Of a stretch of 64,000 bases of DNA, positions 34,808 to 41,866 are shown in pieces (position 1 is the stretch's first letter; each line of letters opens with the position of its first letter). The position numbers and the translations under genes are program-made. Location: NCBI RefSeq assembly GCF_004765815.2, contig NZ_ML974128.1, forward strand, positions 563,077 to 627,076. Reading direction: 5' to 3'. A model generated the notes under the pieces. That model was not told where the DNA came from. It searched no databases and saw only the letters and a program-made list of their open reading frames with translations. This DNA is from Halorussus salinus (GTDB lineage: Archaea > Halobacteriota > Halobacteria > Halobacteriales > Haladaptataceae).

Positions 34808-35080
34808 TCAGGGCCGACTCCGGTCAACGGTCTTGACACCAACCAGCCGCGACCGCCAATACACGGCTTCAACGAGTGCTTCGTCAGCCCCGTCGGTCGG
34901 CAGTCCGATAGTACGACTTCCGCAGTCACACATCACGCGCCGGACGACCCATCCATCGGCGTCGTAGTAGGTCGCGTAGACTACAGCCTTATCGCCCGTC
35001 CTGATACCCCTATTACACCGGTCGCATATGTGGCCCACCTGTACGCCGTTCAGCGCCGCCGCCGGAGACGGTCGGGTCAT
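34808..35080 (-). CDS. Small zinc-binding protein
   Basis: A 90-residue protein with ICDRCNRGI (residues 18-26) and MCDCGS (about 50-55), a split zinc ribbon with CxxC and CxC knuckles. The rest is polar with a C-terminal helix. Function unknown. Its start overlaps the end of the SWIM gene by four bases, so the two are translated together; its stop directly abuts the end of the restriction-modification gene on the other strand. Confidence 0.65.
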   Translation of the reverse strand: MTRPSPAAALNGVQVGHICDRCNRGIRTGDKAVVYATYYDADGWVVRRVMCDCGSRTIGLPTDGADEALVEAVYWRSRLVGVKTVDRSRP

Positions 35081-35502
35081 TCGTCTTCACCCGGCAGGTC
35101 ACGGCGACCGTCGTTGTAGCAGTCGAAACACGGGAAGTCGTGGTCGTCGCACCAGCAATCGTGTTCGTCGGTGTCCTTGGTAGCGAACTCTTCGAGGGTG
35201 ACACCACCGTCAGCACGGACAGGCTGTTCCCCGCTGGCCGCTTCGAGGACTGGCTCTCGAATACCGACGGCCACCATATGCTTACACGCGCCGGGCTGGT
35301 ACTCCCACGCAGGACACGTACAATCCGACGGGATACTGTCCTCGACGTGGACAGTGTACGTGTGGTCGTCGGCGTCCGCGTGGGAGTCGTTGACTACTTC
35401 TACGTCGCCGTCACCGACAACGGTGAACTCGAAGGCCTCCCACTGCGCTCGTTTCTCTACCTGTTCGTCGGACTCAAGTACTTCTAATGCTGATTTGGAC
35501 AT
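35077..35502 (-). CDS. SWIM zinc finger protein
   Basis: A 141-residue protein. The SWIM motif CxCx(n)CxH is CTCPAWEYQPGACKH at about residues 60-74. A second cysteine cluster near the end (HDCWCDDHDFPCFDCYND) could bind another zinc. SWIM domains bind DNA or proteins and are found in MULE transposases, SNF2 proteins and many haloarchaeal mini-proteins. It heads a two-gene operon with the small zinc protein at 34808. Role within the element unknown. Confidence 0.8.
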   Translation of the reverse strand: MSKSALEVLESDEQVEKRAQWEAFEFTVVGDGDVEVVNDSHADADDHTYTVHVEDSIPSDCTCPAWEYQPGACKHMVAVGIREPVLEAASGEQPVRADGGVTLEEFATKDTDEHDCWCDDHDFPCFDCYNDGRRDLPGEDE

Positions 35503-35976
35503 GGCTTTCGACTCCCGAAGGCCACCGCTCGCCTGTACCAGCAGGCGGGCTTTTCGACGCGAATCAAGCCCGAGAAGCGGTCGCCCTCTGTTGATTATTG
35601 GTTCCGTGGTACTATAATACTTGGTAGTTATAATTCTATAAAATAAAATGCGCTACAAGAATTGTTCTCTTTCACACAGCCGCACAGAGCCGCAGAGCGC
35701 ACGTCAAAAAACGACGGTAATAACCACTCGCTCCGCGACGAACGCACTCAAGGCCCTGCTGACGCCGCTCTCACGGCTCACTGGCCTATCTACTACCGTC
35801 GAAAGTTGTGGTAGGAGTGTTCTCTTTCCGGCTTAGGGAATGAATGGGGGCCAGTCCTCGTCGTCAGAGCCTCTGTTGGCTGAGTCGAGGGGTTCCCAAA
35901 CGGTTACATTCGAGTTGACTTTCGTGTTGAAATATACACAAAATCTTTTCCACCATATTATCATTATATCTGGACA
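35503..35976. other. AT-rich gap between divergent genes
   Basis: 474 bases between the SWIM gene and the zinc-ribbon membrane gene. A strongly AT-rich core (35612-35650) contains ACTATAATACTTGG and TTATAATTCTATAAAATAAAA, suited to a minus-strand promoter. Another AT-rich patch at 35926-35970 precedes the plus-strand gene. No gene supported. Confidence 0.5.
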
Positions 35977-36375
35977 ATGGGGAACAAGTACGACGAATTG
36001 GATGAAGATGAAATGGTTGAAGAACACGGAAGATGGGGTGCGTTGAAGAAGTTATTCGGCATGATGGCAGAGGACGCAGATGAAGCACTGGGGGTGTCTG
36101 AACGGGTTGAAGCCCACAAGCGGAAGGCCAACGACAACCCCGTCCACGCTAAATGTTACGAGTGCCATAGTGAACTTGAACACGCCGATGTAGGCCGCTG
36201 TCCTCACTGTGGGTACGACGCGTCATTCACCGGGTCACGGGTGCTGTACTCGGTACTAACCGGACTGTTCGCCATTACGATTATCGGGATCCCCGCCGCC
36301 GTGTTGTTCTACCGCAAAGCACAGAAACTACGGAAAAAAGAGGCTCGTGGTGTAGCAAACAAAGAGTGGAAATAA
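35977..36375 (+). CDS. Zinc-ribbon protein with one or two membrane helices
   Basis: A 132-residue protein. After an acidic helical start it has CYECH...CPHCGYD (about residues 60-80), a zinc ribbon, then a hydrophobic stretch (VLYSVLTGLFAITIIGIPAAVLFY, split by a turn) and a basic Lys/Arg tail. It is likely membrane-bound with the ribbon in the cytoplasm. Function unknown. Expression probably starts from the AT-rich patch just upstream (ATATTATCATTATATC). Confidence 0.65.
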   Translation: MGNKYDELDEDEMVEEHGRWGALKKLFGMMAEDADEALGVSERVEAHKRKANDNPVHAKCYECHSELEHADVGRCPHCGYDASFTGSRVLYSVLTGLFAITIIGIPAAVLFYRKAQKLRKKEARGVANKEWK

Positions 36376-36662
36376 CATCCGCTCCGTTGCGCGTTTGACT
36401 TCTTCGGCTACGAGGGATTAACCTCCTTTCACGAATCTACGTTCAAGTCGTACACAACAACCCGTATTGCTGACTGTTCGGTGGGTGGTCAATGAACAGA
36501 ACTCCCGATTCTACGGAACCCACATAATCCAATTTCGACCGAACAAATAGGAGTTTTTCATTGCTCTGTCTATCGTAATTCGGTACACTACGCCGATTTT
36601 ATTCGATATTTTCATTACCTCGGCTAATGATTTATACGTCCGCCAGTTCTGCTGGTGGATGT

Positions 36663-36968
36663 ATGATACCTGAATACTCGAAGCCCGGTGATACGGTCGT
36701 GAAATGCCCCCGTGGCGGCTATATGTGGCCCTACAGCGGAAACAGTCAGCGTGCCACCTGCCCGTCCTGCGGATACAAGTGCAAGGTACCAGAGAATCAG
36801 AAGGGAATGGTTCTGTCCTGCGAGGACGAGATTCTGGTGGATGTGGATAGGTTCGACCGCACAGTGCGGAGAGCGCTTTCACTCGGGCTGAAGAGAGGCG
36901 ACCGAAACTACCGCAACGGTATCGCAGACGTGTTCCCGAAGAAGGATGGTGGTTCTCGTGAGTTTTGA
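36663..36968 (+). CDS. Zinc-ribbon protein of the plasmid/provirus type
   Basis: 101 residues from the ATG at 36663. The N-terminal half is a zinc ribbon: KCPRGGYMWPYSGNSQRATCPSCGYKCKVP, with CPSC intact, while the first knuckle reads CPRGG where relatives usually have CPxCG, so one zinc ligand may be missing. The C-terminal half is basic and helical. Related haloarchaeal proteins are common in mobile elements and of unknown function. A TTTATA box at 36631-36636 lies 27 bases before the ATG. The downstream mini-gene overlaps its end. Confidence 0.65.
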   Translation: MIPEYSKPGDTVVKCPRGGYMWPYSGNSQRATCPSCGYKCKVPENQKGMVLSCEDEILVDVDRFDRTVRRALSLGLKRGDRNYRNGIADVFPKKDGGSREF

Positions 36969-37062
36969 AGCGCAGTGTCCGTTCTGTGGGACCGCAGGGG
37001 GAGAGTACGACCCGGAGTGCTGGAAATGCGAAACAACGCTATCGCCACCGAACAACGCGTAG
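36946..37062 (+). CDS. 38-residue zinc-knuckle mini-protein
   Basis: From the ATG at 36946 (or a GTG at 36958) the frame reads through QCPFCGTAGGEY to DPECWKCETTL, two CxxC knuckles that would bind one zinc like a rubredoxin-type minimal ribbon. It overlaps the preceding gene by 23 bases in another frame and stops 15 bases before the convergent integrase end. GAAGAAGG before the ATG is a possible ribosome site. The regular knuckles argue that it is a real gene in spite of its size. Confidence 0.55.
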   Translation: MVVLVSFEAQCPFCGTAGGEYDPECWKCETTLSPPNNA

Positions 37063-37077
37063 CGTCCAATTTCGTTA

Positions 37078-38178
37078 TCACCCCATTCTGTCGAGGGCGT
37101 CCCGGCGGTCTTCAACTGGCGCTTGGTCATACTTGGCGGTCGTTCCAATACTCCGATGGCGGAGTTGCGACTGCGCGGCGGCAAGGCCCTCTTCACGCGC
37201 CATGTAGGTCCCGGTCGAGTGCCGAATGGCGTACCAACTTACGTCGCGCTCAATATCCGCGAGGTCACACACAGCGTCGAGGACATACCGGAGCGACGAC
37301 GCACTGTAGGGATTCGAGTGTCGCGTGAGCCAAAGACGGTCGGTGTCCTCGTACTTCTCGTACATCCCACGTTCTTCGAGCCAGCGGGCGAGGTATTCAG
37401 TCGTCTCCCGGCGTAGGCTCACTGTCCAATTATCCTCGTTCTTCGAGGACTCCGCCTCGGGAATACGGAGGGTGGCGTTCTCTACGTCTACCCAATAAGT
37501 TCGGGCGCGACCTACCTCGATAGGTCGAAGGCCCGCGTCGAGCGCGGTGTGGATGATACTCGGATACTTGAAGCCGTTCGCACGCTCCCAATCATCGCGT
37601 GACACTTCGGATGTGGGTTTCCCATACCGACGGGCGAGGAACCGCTTCCACTTCGTTCGTTCCTCGGGTTCGAGCGCGGCATACGCCGGGACAGTCCCGT
37701 ATTCAAGCGCGGCCTCACGAAGCGCGGTTCGCTCGTCGTCCGAGAGGAAGTCTCGGGGTTGTGAGACACCCGACGACGAACTGATGGATATGTCCGGCTC
37801 CCACTCGTCACCTTGGAATCGGAAGTAGGCAAGCAGGGCCAGTTTCGTGTTGTGCAAGTGAGTGCGTGAATACTCGTCGTCGGCCAAGAGCAACGACCGA
37901 AGGTATTCCTCGGCGTCTTCGTGGCTCACATCAATCGTGTACCCGTCTTGCTCCCACAACCCCCGCAGGAACCTGTCGATAATGCCAGCGTAGTTCTGCG
38001 CGGTGTGGTGGGCGTAGCCTTCGAGCGCGTCCGGGTTCTTCCCCTGTCGCGCGAGCCACTTCAGTAACTTCCTGCGATGGCTCTCGTAGGCGACCCGTTG
38101 GCGCTCATTGAGGTAATCGCGTGACGGGCCGGGAATAAGAACGATACCTTCAACTTTCTCGGGTTTGTTCGTACTCAT
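37078..38178 (-). CDS. Tyrosine recombinase (integrase) of the element
   Basis: A 366-residue integrase. Residues about 30-130 are a SAM-like core-binding domain, and 150-366 the catalytic domain. Active-site residues: Arg218 (GLRPIE), Lys246 (SSKNED), Arg319-His320 (WYAIRHS), His341 (LRHRSI) and Tyr350 (AKYDQ). The first histidine of the HxxR motif is replaced by Tyr316. It lies at the right end, reading away from the tRNA, with a perfect 12-bp inverted repeat between its start and attR. It should catalyse integration and excision at the tRNA-Ser repeat. Confidence 0.9.
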   Translation of the reverse strand: MSTNKPEKVEGIVLIPGPSRDYLNERQRVAYESHRRKLLKWLARQGKNPDALEGYAHHTAQNYAGIIDRFLRGLWEQDGYTIDVSHEDAEEYLRSLLLADDEYSRTHLHNTKLALLAYFRFQGDEWEPDISISSSSGVSQPRDFLSDDERTALREAALEYGTVPAYAALEPEERTKWKRFLARRYGKPTSEVSRDDWERANGFKYPSIIHTALDAGLRPIEVGRARTYWVDVENATLRIPEAESSKNEDNWTVSLRRETTEYLARWLEERGMYEKYEDTDRLWLTRHSNPYSASSLRYVLDAVCDLADIERDVSWYAIRHSTGTYMAREEGLAAAQSQLRHRSIGTTAKYDQAPVEDRRDALDRMG

Positions 38179-38193
38179 AGTCCCTGTATGACG

Positions 38194-38282
38194 GCGATTT
38201 CAGCGGTTTCGGGGCGATTCAATCGAGGAACAGTGGAACAGGTCAGTTTCATTGGTTTCGGCCTCGAAGACGCTGAAATCGC
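38194..38282. promoter_or_regulatory. Inverted repeat between integrase start and attR
   Basis: GCGATTTCAGCG (38194-38205) and its exact complement CGCTGAAATCGC (38271-38282) flank 65 bases. The left arm is 16 bases from the integrase ATG and the right arm 29 bases from attR. This position suits an arm-type integrase/excisionase site or an operator for the integrase gene. Confidence 0.6.
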
Positions 38283-38310
38283 ATGACGTGACGGGGACGA
38301 CCACAGACTC

Positions 38311-38358
38311 CGCGGTGGGATGGCAGAGCGGCCTATTGCGCCTGCCTTGAAAGCAGGT
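38311..38358 (+). repeat. attR: 48-bp repeat inside the intact tRNA-Ser
   Basis: Identical to 23885-23932. It supplies the whole 5' part of the tRNA, through the 3' strand of the anticodon stem. Confidence 0.9.
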
Positions 38359-38396
38359 GGCGTCAAGCCTCTTGGGTTCAAATCCCAATCCCACCG
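38314..38396 (+). tRNA. tRNA-Ser(UGA), intact, at the element's right junction
   Basis: A full class II cloverleaf: acceptor GGTGGGA/TCCCACC with discriminator G, D arm GCA...TGC, anticodon stem CCTGC/GCAGG with loop CTTGAAA (anticodon TGA at 38348-38350), a variable arm that can pair GGC/GCC, and T arm TTGGG-TTCAAAT-CCCAA. It reads UCA serine codons. The gene is a mosaic: its first 48 bases are the att repeat, so either the promoter and 5' part come from the element or the 3' part does. A TATTTTT run follows at 38397 and can end transcription. Confidence 0.93.
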
Positions 38397-38400
38397 TATT
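38375..38400 (+). repeat. 26-bp 3' tRNA-Ser repeat, left copy (within the tRNA)
   Basis: GGTTCAAATCCCAATCCCAC plus CGTATT, covering the T loop to just past the tRNA 3' end. It is repeated exactly at 38541-38566. Confidence 0.85.
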
Positions 38401-38417
38401 TTTGGCGCTCACAACAC

Positions 38418-38440
38418 GGCGAACACCTCGTGTGTTCGCC
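38418..38440. terminator. Stem-loop downstream of tRNA-Ser
   Basis: GGCGAACAC, a five-base loop CTCGT, then GTGTTCGCC: a perfect 9-bp stem 21 bases after the tRNA. The T run lies before it, not after, so its role in termination is uncertain. Confidence 0.4.
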
Positions 38441-38540
38441 ACCCGTGAGTGCCTAATTCGGTCTCGGATTGAGATTTGAAATAGACGAGTCGCACTCCCG
38501 GAATGGCCCGGAGGGCCACATGCCCGGACCGTCTCGGCGT

Positions 38541-38566
38541 GGTTCAAATCCCAATCCCACCGTATT
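38541..38566 (+). repeat. 26-bp displaced 3' end of tRNA-Ser
   Basis: An exact copy of 38375-38400 without a 5' part, 140 bases beyond the tRNA. It marks a second, 3'-type attachment site and suggests that an earlier element entered here and was almost wholly lost. Confidence 0.85.
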
Positions 38567-38652
38567 CTGACGAAGACGGTACTCGATAGCGACGTTCTCG
38601 ACATGTTTGAACTCTGGCGCGCGGGCGCGGCGCTCCCGTGCGCCGTGCCCAT

Positions 38653-38777
38653 CCGCGCGAGGGATGAGTAGCGCAACGGAGTGAGCAACGCAATCGGGTG
38701 GGGAGGTGTGAGGCCTGCGGCCGCGGTGCGGTGCTGTACGGTCGCGGTGACTCCGTGGCTCAAGCCTGCAGCTAGCT
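38653..38777 (+). repeat. Dispersed hairpin-rich repeat, copy B (short form)
   Basis: Begins CCGCGCGAGGGATGAG and ends CAAGCCTGCAGCTAGCT like the other copies, and shares the AATCGGGTGGGGAGGTGTGAGG block. It lacks the region containing the two internal hairpins of copies A and C, which makes it about 40-55 bases shorter. Confidence 0.75.
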
Positions 38778-38958
38778 CAGCTTGAAGTTCCGTATTCCAG
38801 TCCAGTGAATAGCCGGTTCACTGGTCACCGATATTCTTCGACGTACTGCACCGACGCGTCTCCGACAGACTCGAAGCCGAGGAGAACCACGAAAGACGAC
38901 CCGAAATCACCTGCGCGAGAGAGAAATCCTTTTCCTCTACCCACCCAACGGTTCGGAC

Positions 38959-39279
38959 ATGGACTGGCCCCACGACCCCGACGGCGAGGAGGGAAGCGAA
39001 GGCGGACGCAAGTACGGCATGGCGATTCTCGCCAAGAAACTCGACGAGGACGAGGACTTCCCGCTCTCGAAGGCGGAGTTCGTCGAGGAACACGCCGACG
39101 AGCCGATTCGCATCAACTACCAGCGGGTCGTCAGCGTCGAGGACATCTTCGAACACGTCGAGGGCGAGACCTTCGACTCCATCGTGGAGTTCCACAAGGC
39201 GGTCGGTGCCGGGATGCGCCGCGGCGGGTTCTGGGACTACCACCCCGAGGGCGAGTCGCCCGAGAAGAAGAGCGCCTGA
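38959..39279 (+). CDS. DUF5785 family protein
   Basis: A 106-residue acidic protein beginning MDWPHDPDGEEGSEG, with a helix (YGMAILAKKLDEDEDFPLSK) and a final GGFWDYHPEG motif. It matches the conserved haloarchaeal family DUF5785, whose function is unknown. It is the first chromosomal gene right of the tRNA-Ser and the insertion scars. It is convergent with the uridine kinase gene. Confidence 0.8.
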   Translation: MDWPHDPDGEEGSEGGRKYGMAILAKKLDEDEDFPLSKAEFVEEHADEPIRINYQRVVSVEDIFEHVEGETFDSIVEFHKAVGAGMRRGGFWDYHPEGESPEKKSA

Positions 39280-39342
39280 GTCCGTCAACAGTCGAACACT
39301 TACGTTTTCGACGCCGCGCTCTCGGTATGCGACGCGCTCTCG

Positions 39343-40131
39343 TTACTCGACGCGCTCGCTGTTCCACTTCTCGGAGTCCGCGTCGTCGTCGGTCGTCGTT
39401 CGACCGTCGGTCGCTCGGGACTCGCGGTCGGTCTCGCCCGCGTTCGTCACCGTGAGGCGTTCGGACTCCTCGCGCTCGACGCCCTCGTCGCCGAGCGTCC
39501 ACGCCGACCCCGAGTCGGTGTAGGTCTCCGCGCGGACTTTCTCCTCCAGTAAGTTCACCGCGACGGCGTTGGCACCCTCGGGGATGATGAGGTCGGCGCG
39601 CTTCTTGGTCGGCGCGACGAACTGCTCGTGCATCGGCTTGACCGTCGAGAGGTACTGGTCGATGACGCCCTCCAAGTCCCGGCCCCGGTCCACCACGTCG
39701 CGCTCGATGCGCCGGAGGATGCGCACGTCGGCGTCGGTCTCGACGTAGACGCGGATGTCGAGCATTTCGTTTAGCTCCTCGTCGTGGAGCGCGAAGATGC
39801 CCTCCAAGACGATGACATCGGTCGGTTCGACCGTGACGGTCTCGTCCTTGCGGTTGTGTATCTCGAAGTCGTACTGGGGCATCTCGATGGACTGGCCCGA
39901 CAGCAGCGCGTCCATGTGTTCGCGCAGGAGTTCCCACTCGAACGCCGAGGGGTGGTCGTAGTTGACCTCCGTGCGCTCGTCGTAGTCCATGTGGCTCAGG
40001 TCCTCGTAGTAGTTGTCCATCGGGATGCGCGTGACGGCGTCGGCGGCCTCCTCGGTAATCTCGCGGGCGACCGTCGTCTTTCCGGCCCCGGTACCCCCCG
40101 CGATGCCGACGACGAACGACGGGATAGTCAT
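39343..40131 (-). CDS. udk: Uridine kinase
   Basis: A 262-residue P-loop kinase. The Walker A motif GGTGAGKTT is at residues 11-19, followed by MDNYYEDLS and YDHPSAFEW (substrate binding), and VIVLEGIFAL (Walker B region), which identify the uridine/cytidine kinase family (ATP + uridine to UMP, pyrimidine salvage). The C-terminal 50 residues are an acidic/Thr-rich tail not needed for the fold. The ATG at 40131 directly precedes the beta strand of the P-loop. Confidence 0.93.
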   Translation of the reverse strand: MTIPSFVVGIAGGTGAGKTTVAREITEEAADAVTRIPMDNYYEDLSHMDYDERTEVNYDHPSAFEWELLREHMDALLSGQSIEMPQYDFEIHNRKDETVTVEPTDVIVLEGIFALHDEELNEMLDIRVYVETDADVRILRRIERDVVDRGRDLEGVIDQYLSTVKPMHEQFVAPTKKRADLIIPEGANAVAVNLLEEKVRAETYTDSGSAWTLGDEGVEREESERLTVTNAGETDRESRATDGRTTTDDDADSEKWNSERVE

Positions 40132-40299
40132 TGGTGTGTTGGAGAAGGGACTGGGGTTTGAATCCCTCGGAATCGGATTTTTCGTTCACTCTGCGGGAAA
40201 TGTTCGCGGGAGAACCGTCCCGCGGGTGCGGTCGCGGTGGCCCGTCGTGTCGATAGCGGTCCACACCTCGAAAAGAATCCTCGGGGTCTCCGGGTCGCG

Positions 40300-41058
40300 C
40301 TAGTCGATGACCACGCGGTCGCCGTCGTCCCGGCAGTCTTCGAGCGCGTGCTTGGCCGCCATTCCGGCGTGCTGGGCGTTCGCGGCCTGCCCGACGCCGA
40401 CCTTGAGTTCGACTTCGACGGTCTCCTCGACGTGTCGGATGGCGTCTTCGTAGGCCGCCGCGTCGAGGTCCGGCGAGAGCGCGATGACGTTGTCCCCGCC
40501 GACGAAGAACGACAGTCCCTCGTGGGCGCGCCGGAAGTACCGCATCAACTCGGCGTAGCCCTGCTCGATGTGGATGAACGAGTCGAAGGCGTTCATCTGG
40601 TCGGTGTACTTCCCGGTGGCGTCGTTCACGTCGAAGTGCGCTATCTGCACGTCGTCGTCCGTGCGCTCGTCCGGGTCCAAGGTCGCTCCTCGGAGGATTT
40701 CGGTGCGGTCGGCCGCTTGGGCGCTCCCGGCGTCTTGGATGTGTTCGGTCGCCGCGGAGAGTGCCGCGACGGGACTCGGGTCCACGCCGACGCCGAAACT
40801 GACGGTCACGGGGTAGCGGTTGGCCACCGACTCCTGCACGAGCGCGTGGTCGGCTTCGTCCATCCCGTTCGTCACGGCGATCATGTTGTCGAACCGAGTG
40901 AAGAAGACGTACCCCTCGCGGTTGCCGACCAGTTGCGCGAGGTCGGCGTACAGCCGCGATTGCAGGGTCTGAAGGTCCACTTCCCGGCGCGGTTCGGGCG
41001 TTACGGTCCACGGTCCGTAGTTGTCGATCTGGATCAGGGTGACCTGCGCGTTCGTCAC
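40300..41058 (-). CDS. GTP cyclohydrolase III
   Basis: A 252-residue archaeal GTP cyclohydrolase III, which opens the guanine ring of GTP to a formamidopyrimidine product, feeding riboflavin/F420 synthesis. The opening VTLIQIDNYGPWTVTPEPRRE, the FTRFDNMIAVTNGMD block near residue 54 and the second ferredoxin-like repeat with FVGGDNVIALSPDL near 170 are typical of the family; the FDN/GDN motifs bind metal as in nucleotide cyclases. Length is normal. Monocistronic, with a TTATAAGC stretch (41087-41094) about 30 bases before the ATG. Confidence 0.92.
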   Translation of the reverse strand: MTNAQVTLIQIDNYGPWTVTPEPRREVDLQTLQSRLYADLAQLVGNREGYVFFTRFDNMIAVTNGMDEADHALVQESVANRYPVTVSFGVGVDPSPVAALSAATEHIQDAGSAQAADRTEILRGATLDPDERTDDDVQIAHFDVNDATGKYTDQMNAFDSFIHIEQGYAELMRYFRRAHEGLSFFVGGDNVIALSPDLDAAAYEDAIRHVEETVEVELKVGVGQAANAQHAGMAAKHALEDCRDDGDRVVID

Positions 41059-41313
41059 TGTTGGCAGTTCGTTCGTGACGCTTGCTTATAAGCTGTCCTA
41101 ATTCTGGTAGCGTTTCCAGAACTGAGAACAACGAGCGGTCCGAGTTCGGAATCTGGCTCGTGGCAATTGTCGATACGGACAGAATACTACCGAGAGAAGA
41201 CGAATCCGACTCGAATCGCTGCCGAAGTGACTGTACGGTCGGCCTCTCGCGAAGAAAGTACGAAAGCGGAAAATATACGGCCAGATTTTTGGCCATTTCG
41301 TAGGCGAATCTCA

Positions 41314-41323
41314 CAATACTTAT
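41314..41323 (+). promoter_or_regulatory. TATA box of the cold-shock gene
   Basis: CAATACTTAT is centred about 33 bases before the ATG at 41352, leaving a leader of only a few bases. Confidence 0.5.
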
Positions 41324-41351
41324 CCGTGAGGCGGACATTCGTAGAATTGCT

Positions 41352-41546
41352 ATGGCAGAAGGAACCGTTGATTTCTTCAACGACACAGGCGGTTACGGCT
41401 TCATCGACACCGAGGACGCGGACGAGGACGTTTTCTTCCACATGGAAGATATCGGCGGCCCGGACCTCGAAGAAGGCACTGACGTAGAGTTCGAAATCGA
41501 GCAGGCCGAGAAGGGCCCGCGCGCGACGAATCTGACGCGACTTTAA
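41352..41546 (+). CDS. Cold-shock domain protein (CspA type)
   Basis: A 64-residue OB-fold protein. The RNA-binding motifs are GGYGFID (RNP1 position) and DVFFHMED (RNP2 position), and the protein is acidic as usual in haloarchaea. It binds single-stranded RNA/DNA and acts as an RNA chaperone. Monocistronic, with its own TATA box. Confidence 0.95.
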   Translation: MAEGTVDFFNDTGGYGFIDTEDADEDVFFHMEDIGGPDLEEGTDVEFEIEQAEKGPRATNLTRL

Positions 41547-41866
41547 ATACGCAGTTGTCCGCTTGACGGCGGTACGACTCGCGACTTTCTCTGTGAACTA
41601 CTCCCGAGGAGTCCCGACTGTTCTGCGCGGACTCGGTATTGCACTCCCCGAGCCGCAAGTCTCGCGAGCGACCAGTACGCTGGCCCCGAGAGGGGTCCGT
41701 CCGACGACGCCGCGAGAACCGTCCGACGGGGCCACTCCCTGCTGGCGGTCCACCGCCGAACCGACCGGCGGAGTCGTCGATGGGTAGACAATCTCTAACA
41801 TAAGATTCTTACACCCATAAACTTGCCGGGGATACTTTTTAGAGAACCTATGGCAATCGTTCTCAC
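41547..41866. other. Intergenic region without recognisable gene
   Basis: 320 bases between the cold-shock and CBS genes. The right end holds the CBS promoter. The middle shows no coding pattern and no repeat that I can find elsewhere in the window. Confidence 0.5.
41833..41842 (+). promoter_or_regulatory. TATA-like box of the CBS gene
   Basis: TACTTTTTAG is centred about 29 bases before the ATG at 41867, so the mRNA is probably leaderless. Confidence 0.5.

Larger units (their letters stand above)
23885..38358. mobile_element. 14.4-kb integrative element in a tRNA-Ser gene
   Basis: The ends are a perfect 48-bp direct repeat (23885-23932 and 38311-38358) covering the tRNA-Ser(UGA) 5' part through the anticodon arm. 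A tyrosine recombinase (37078-38178) lies at the right end next to the intact tRNA. Base composition drops inside, most clearly in 25.1-27.1 kb and around 36.5 kb. Cargo: replication-like helicase, type IIG restriction-modification enzyme, HAD protein, HEPN candidate, regulators and many small zinc-ribbon proteins. No conjugation or capsid genes are seen, so it is an integrated plasmid or minimal integrative element. Confidence 0.9.
38397..38958. other. Intergenic region with insertion scar and dispersed repeat
   Basis: 562 bases between the tRNA-Ser and the DUF5785 gene. It holds a hairpin (38418-38440), the displaced tRNA 3' copy (38541-38566), dispersed repeat copy B (38653-38777) and an inverted repeat CCAGTGAA/TTCACTGG (38802-38824). 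No gene is supported. Confidence 0.6.

Noticed and set aside
39131-41386. 751-codon open frame on the minus strand
   Set aside because: It overlaps uridine kinase and GTP cyclohydrolase III in another frame and is mostly Arg/Pro/Gly; no protein-like pattern.
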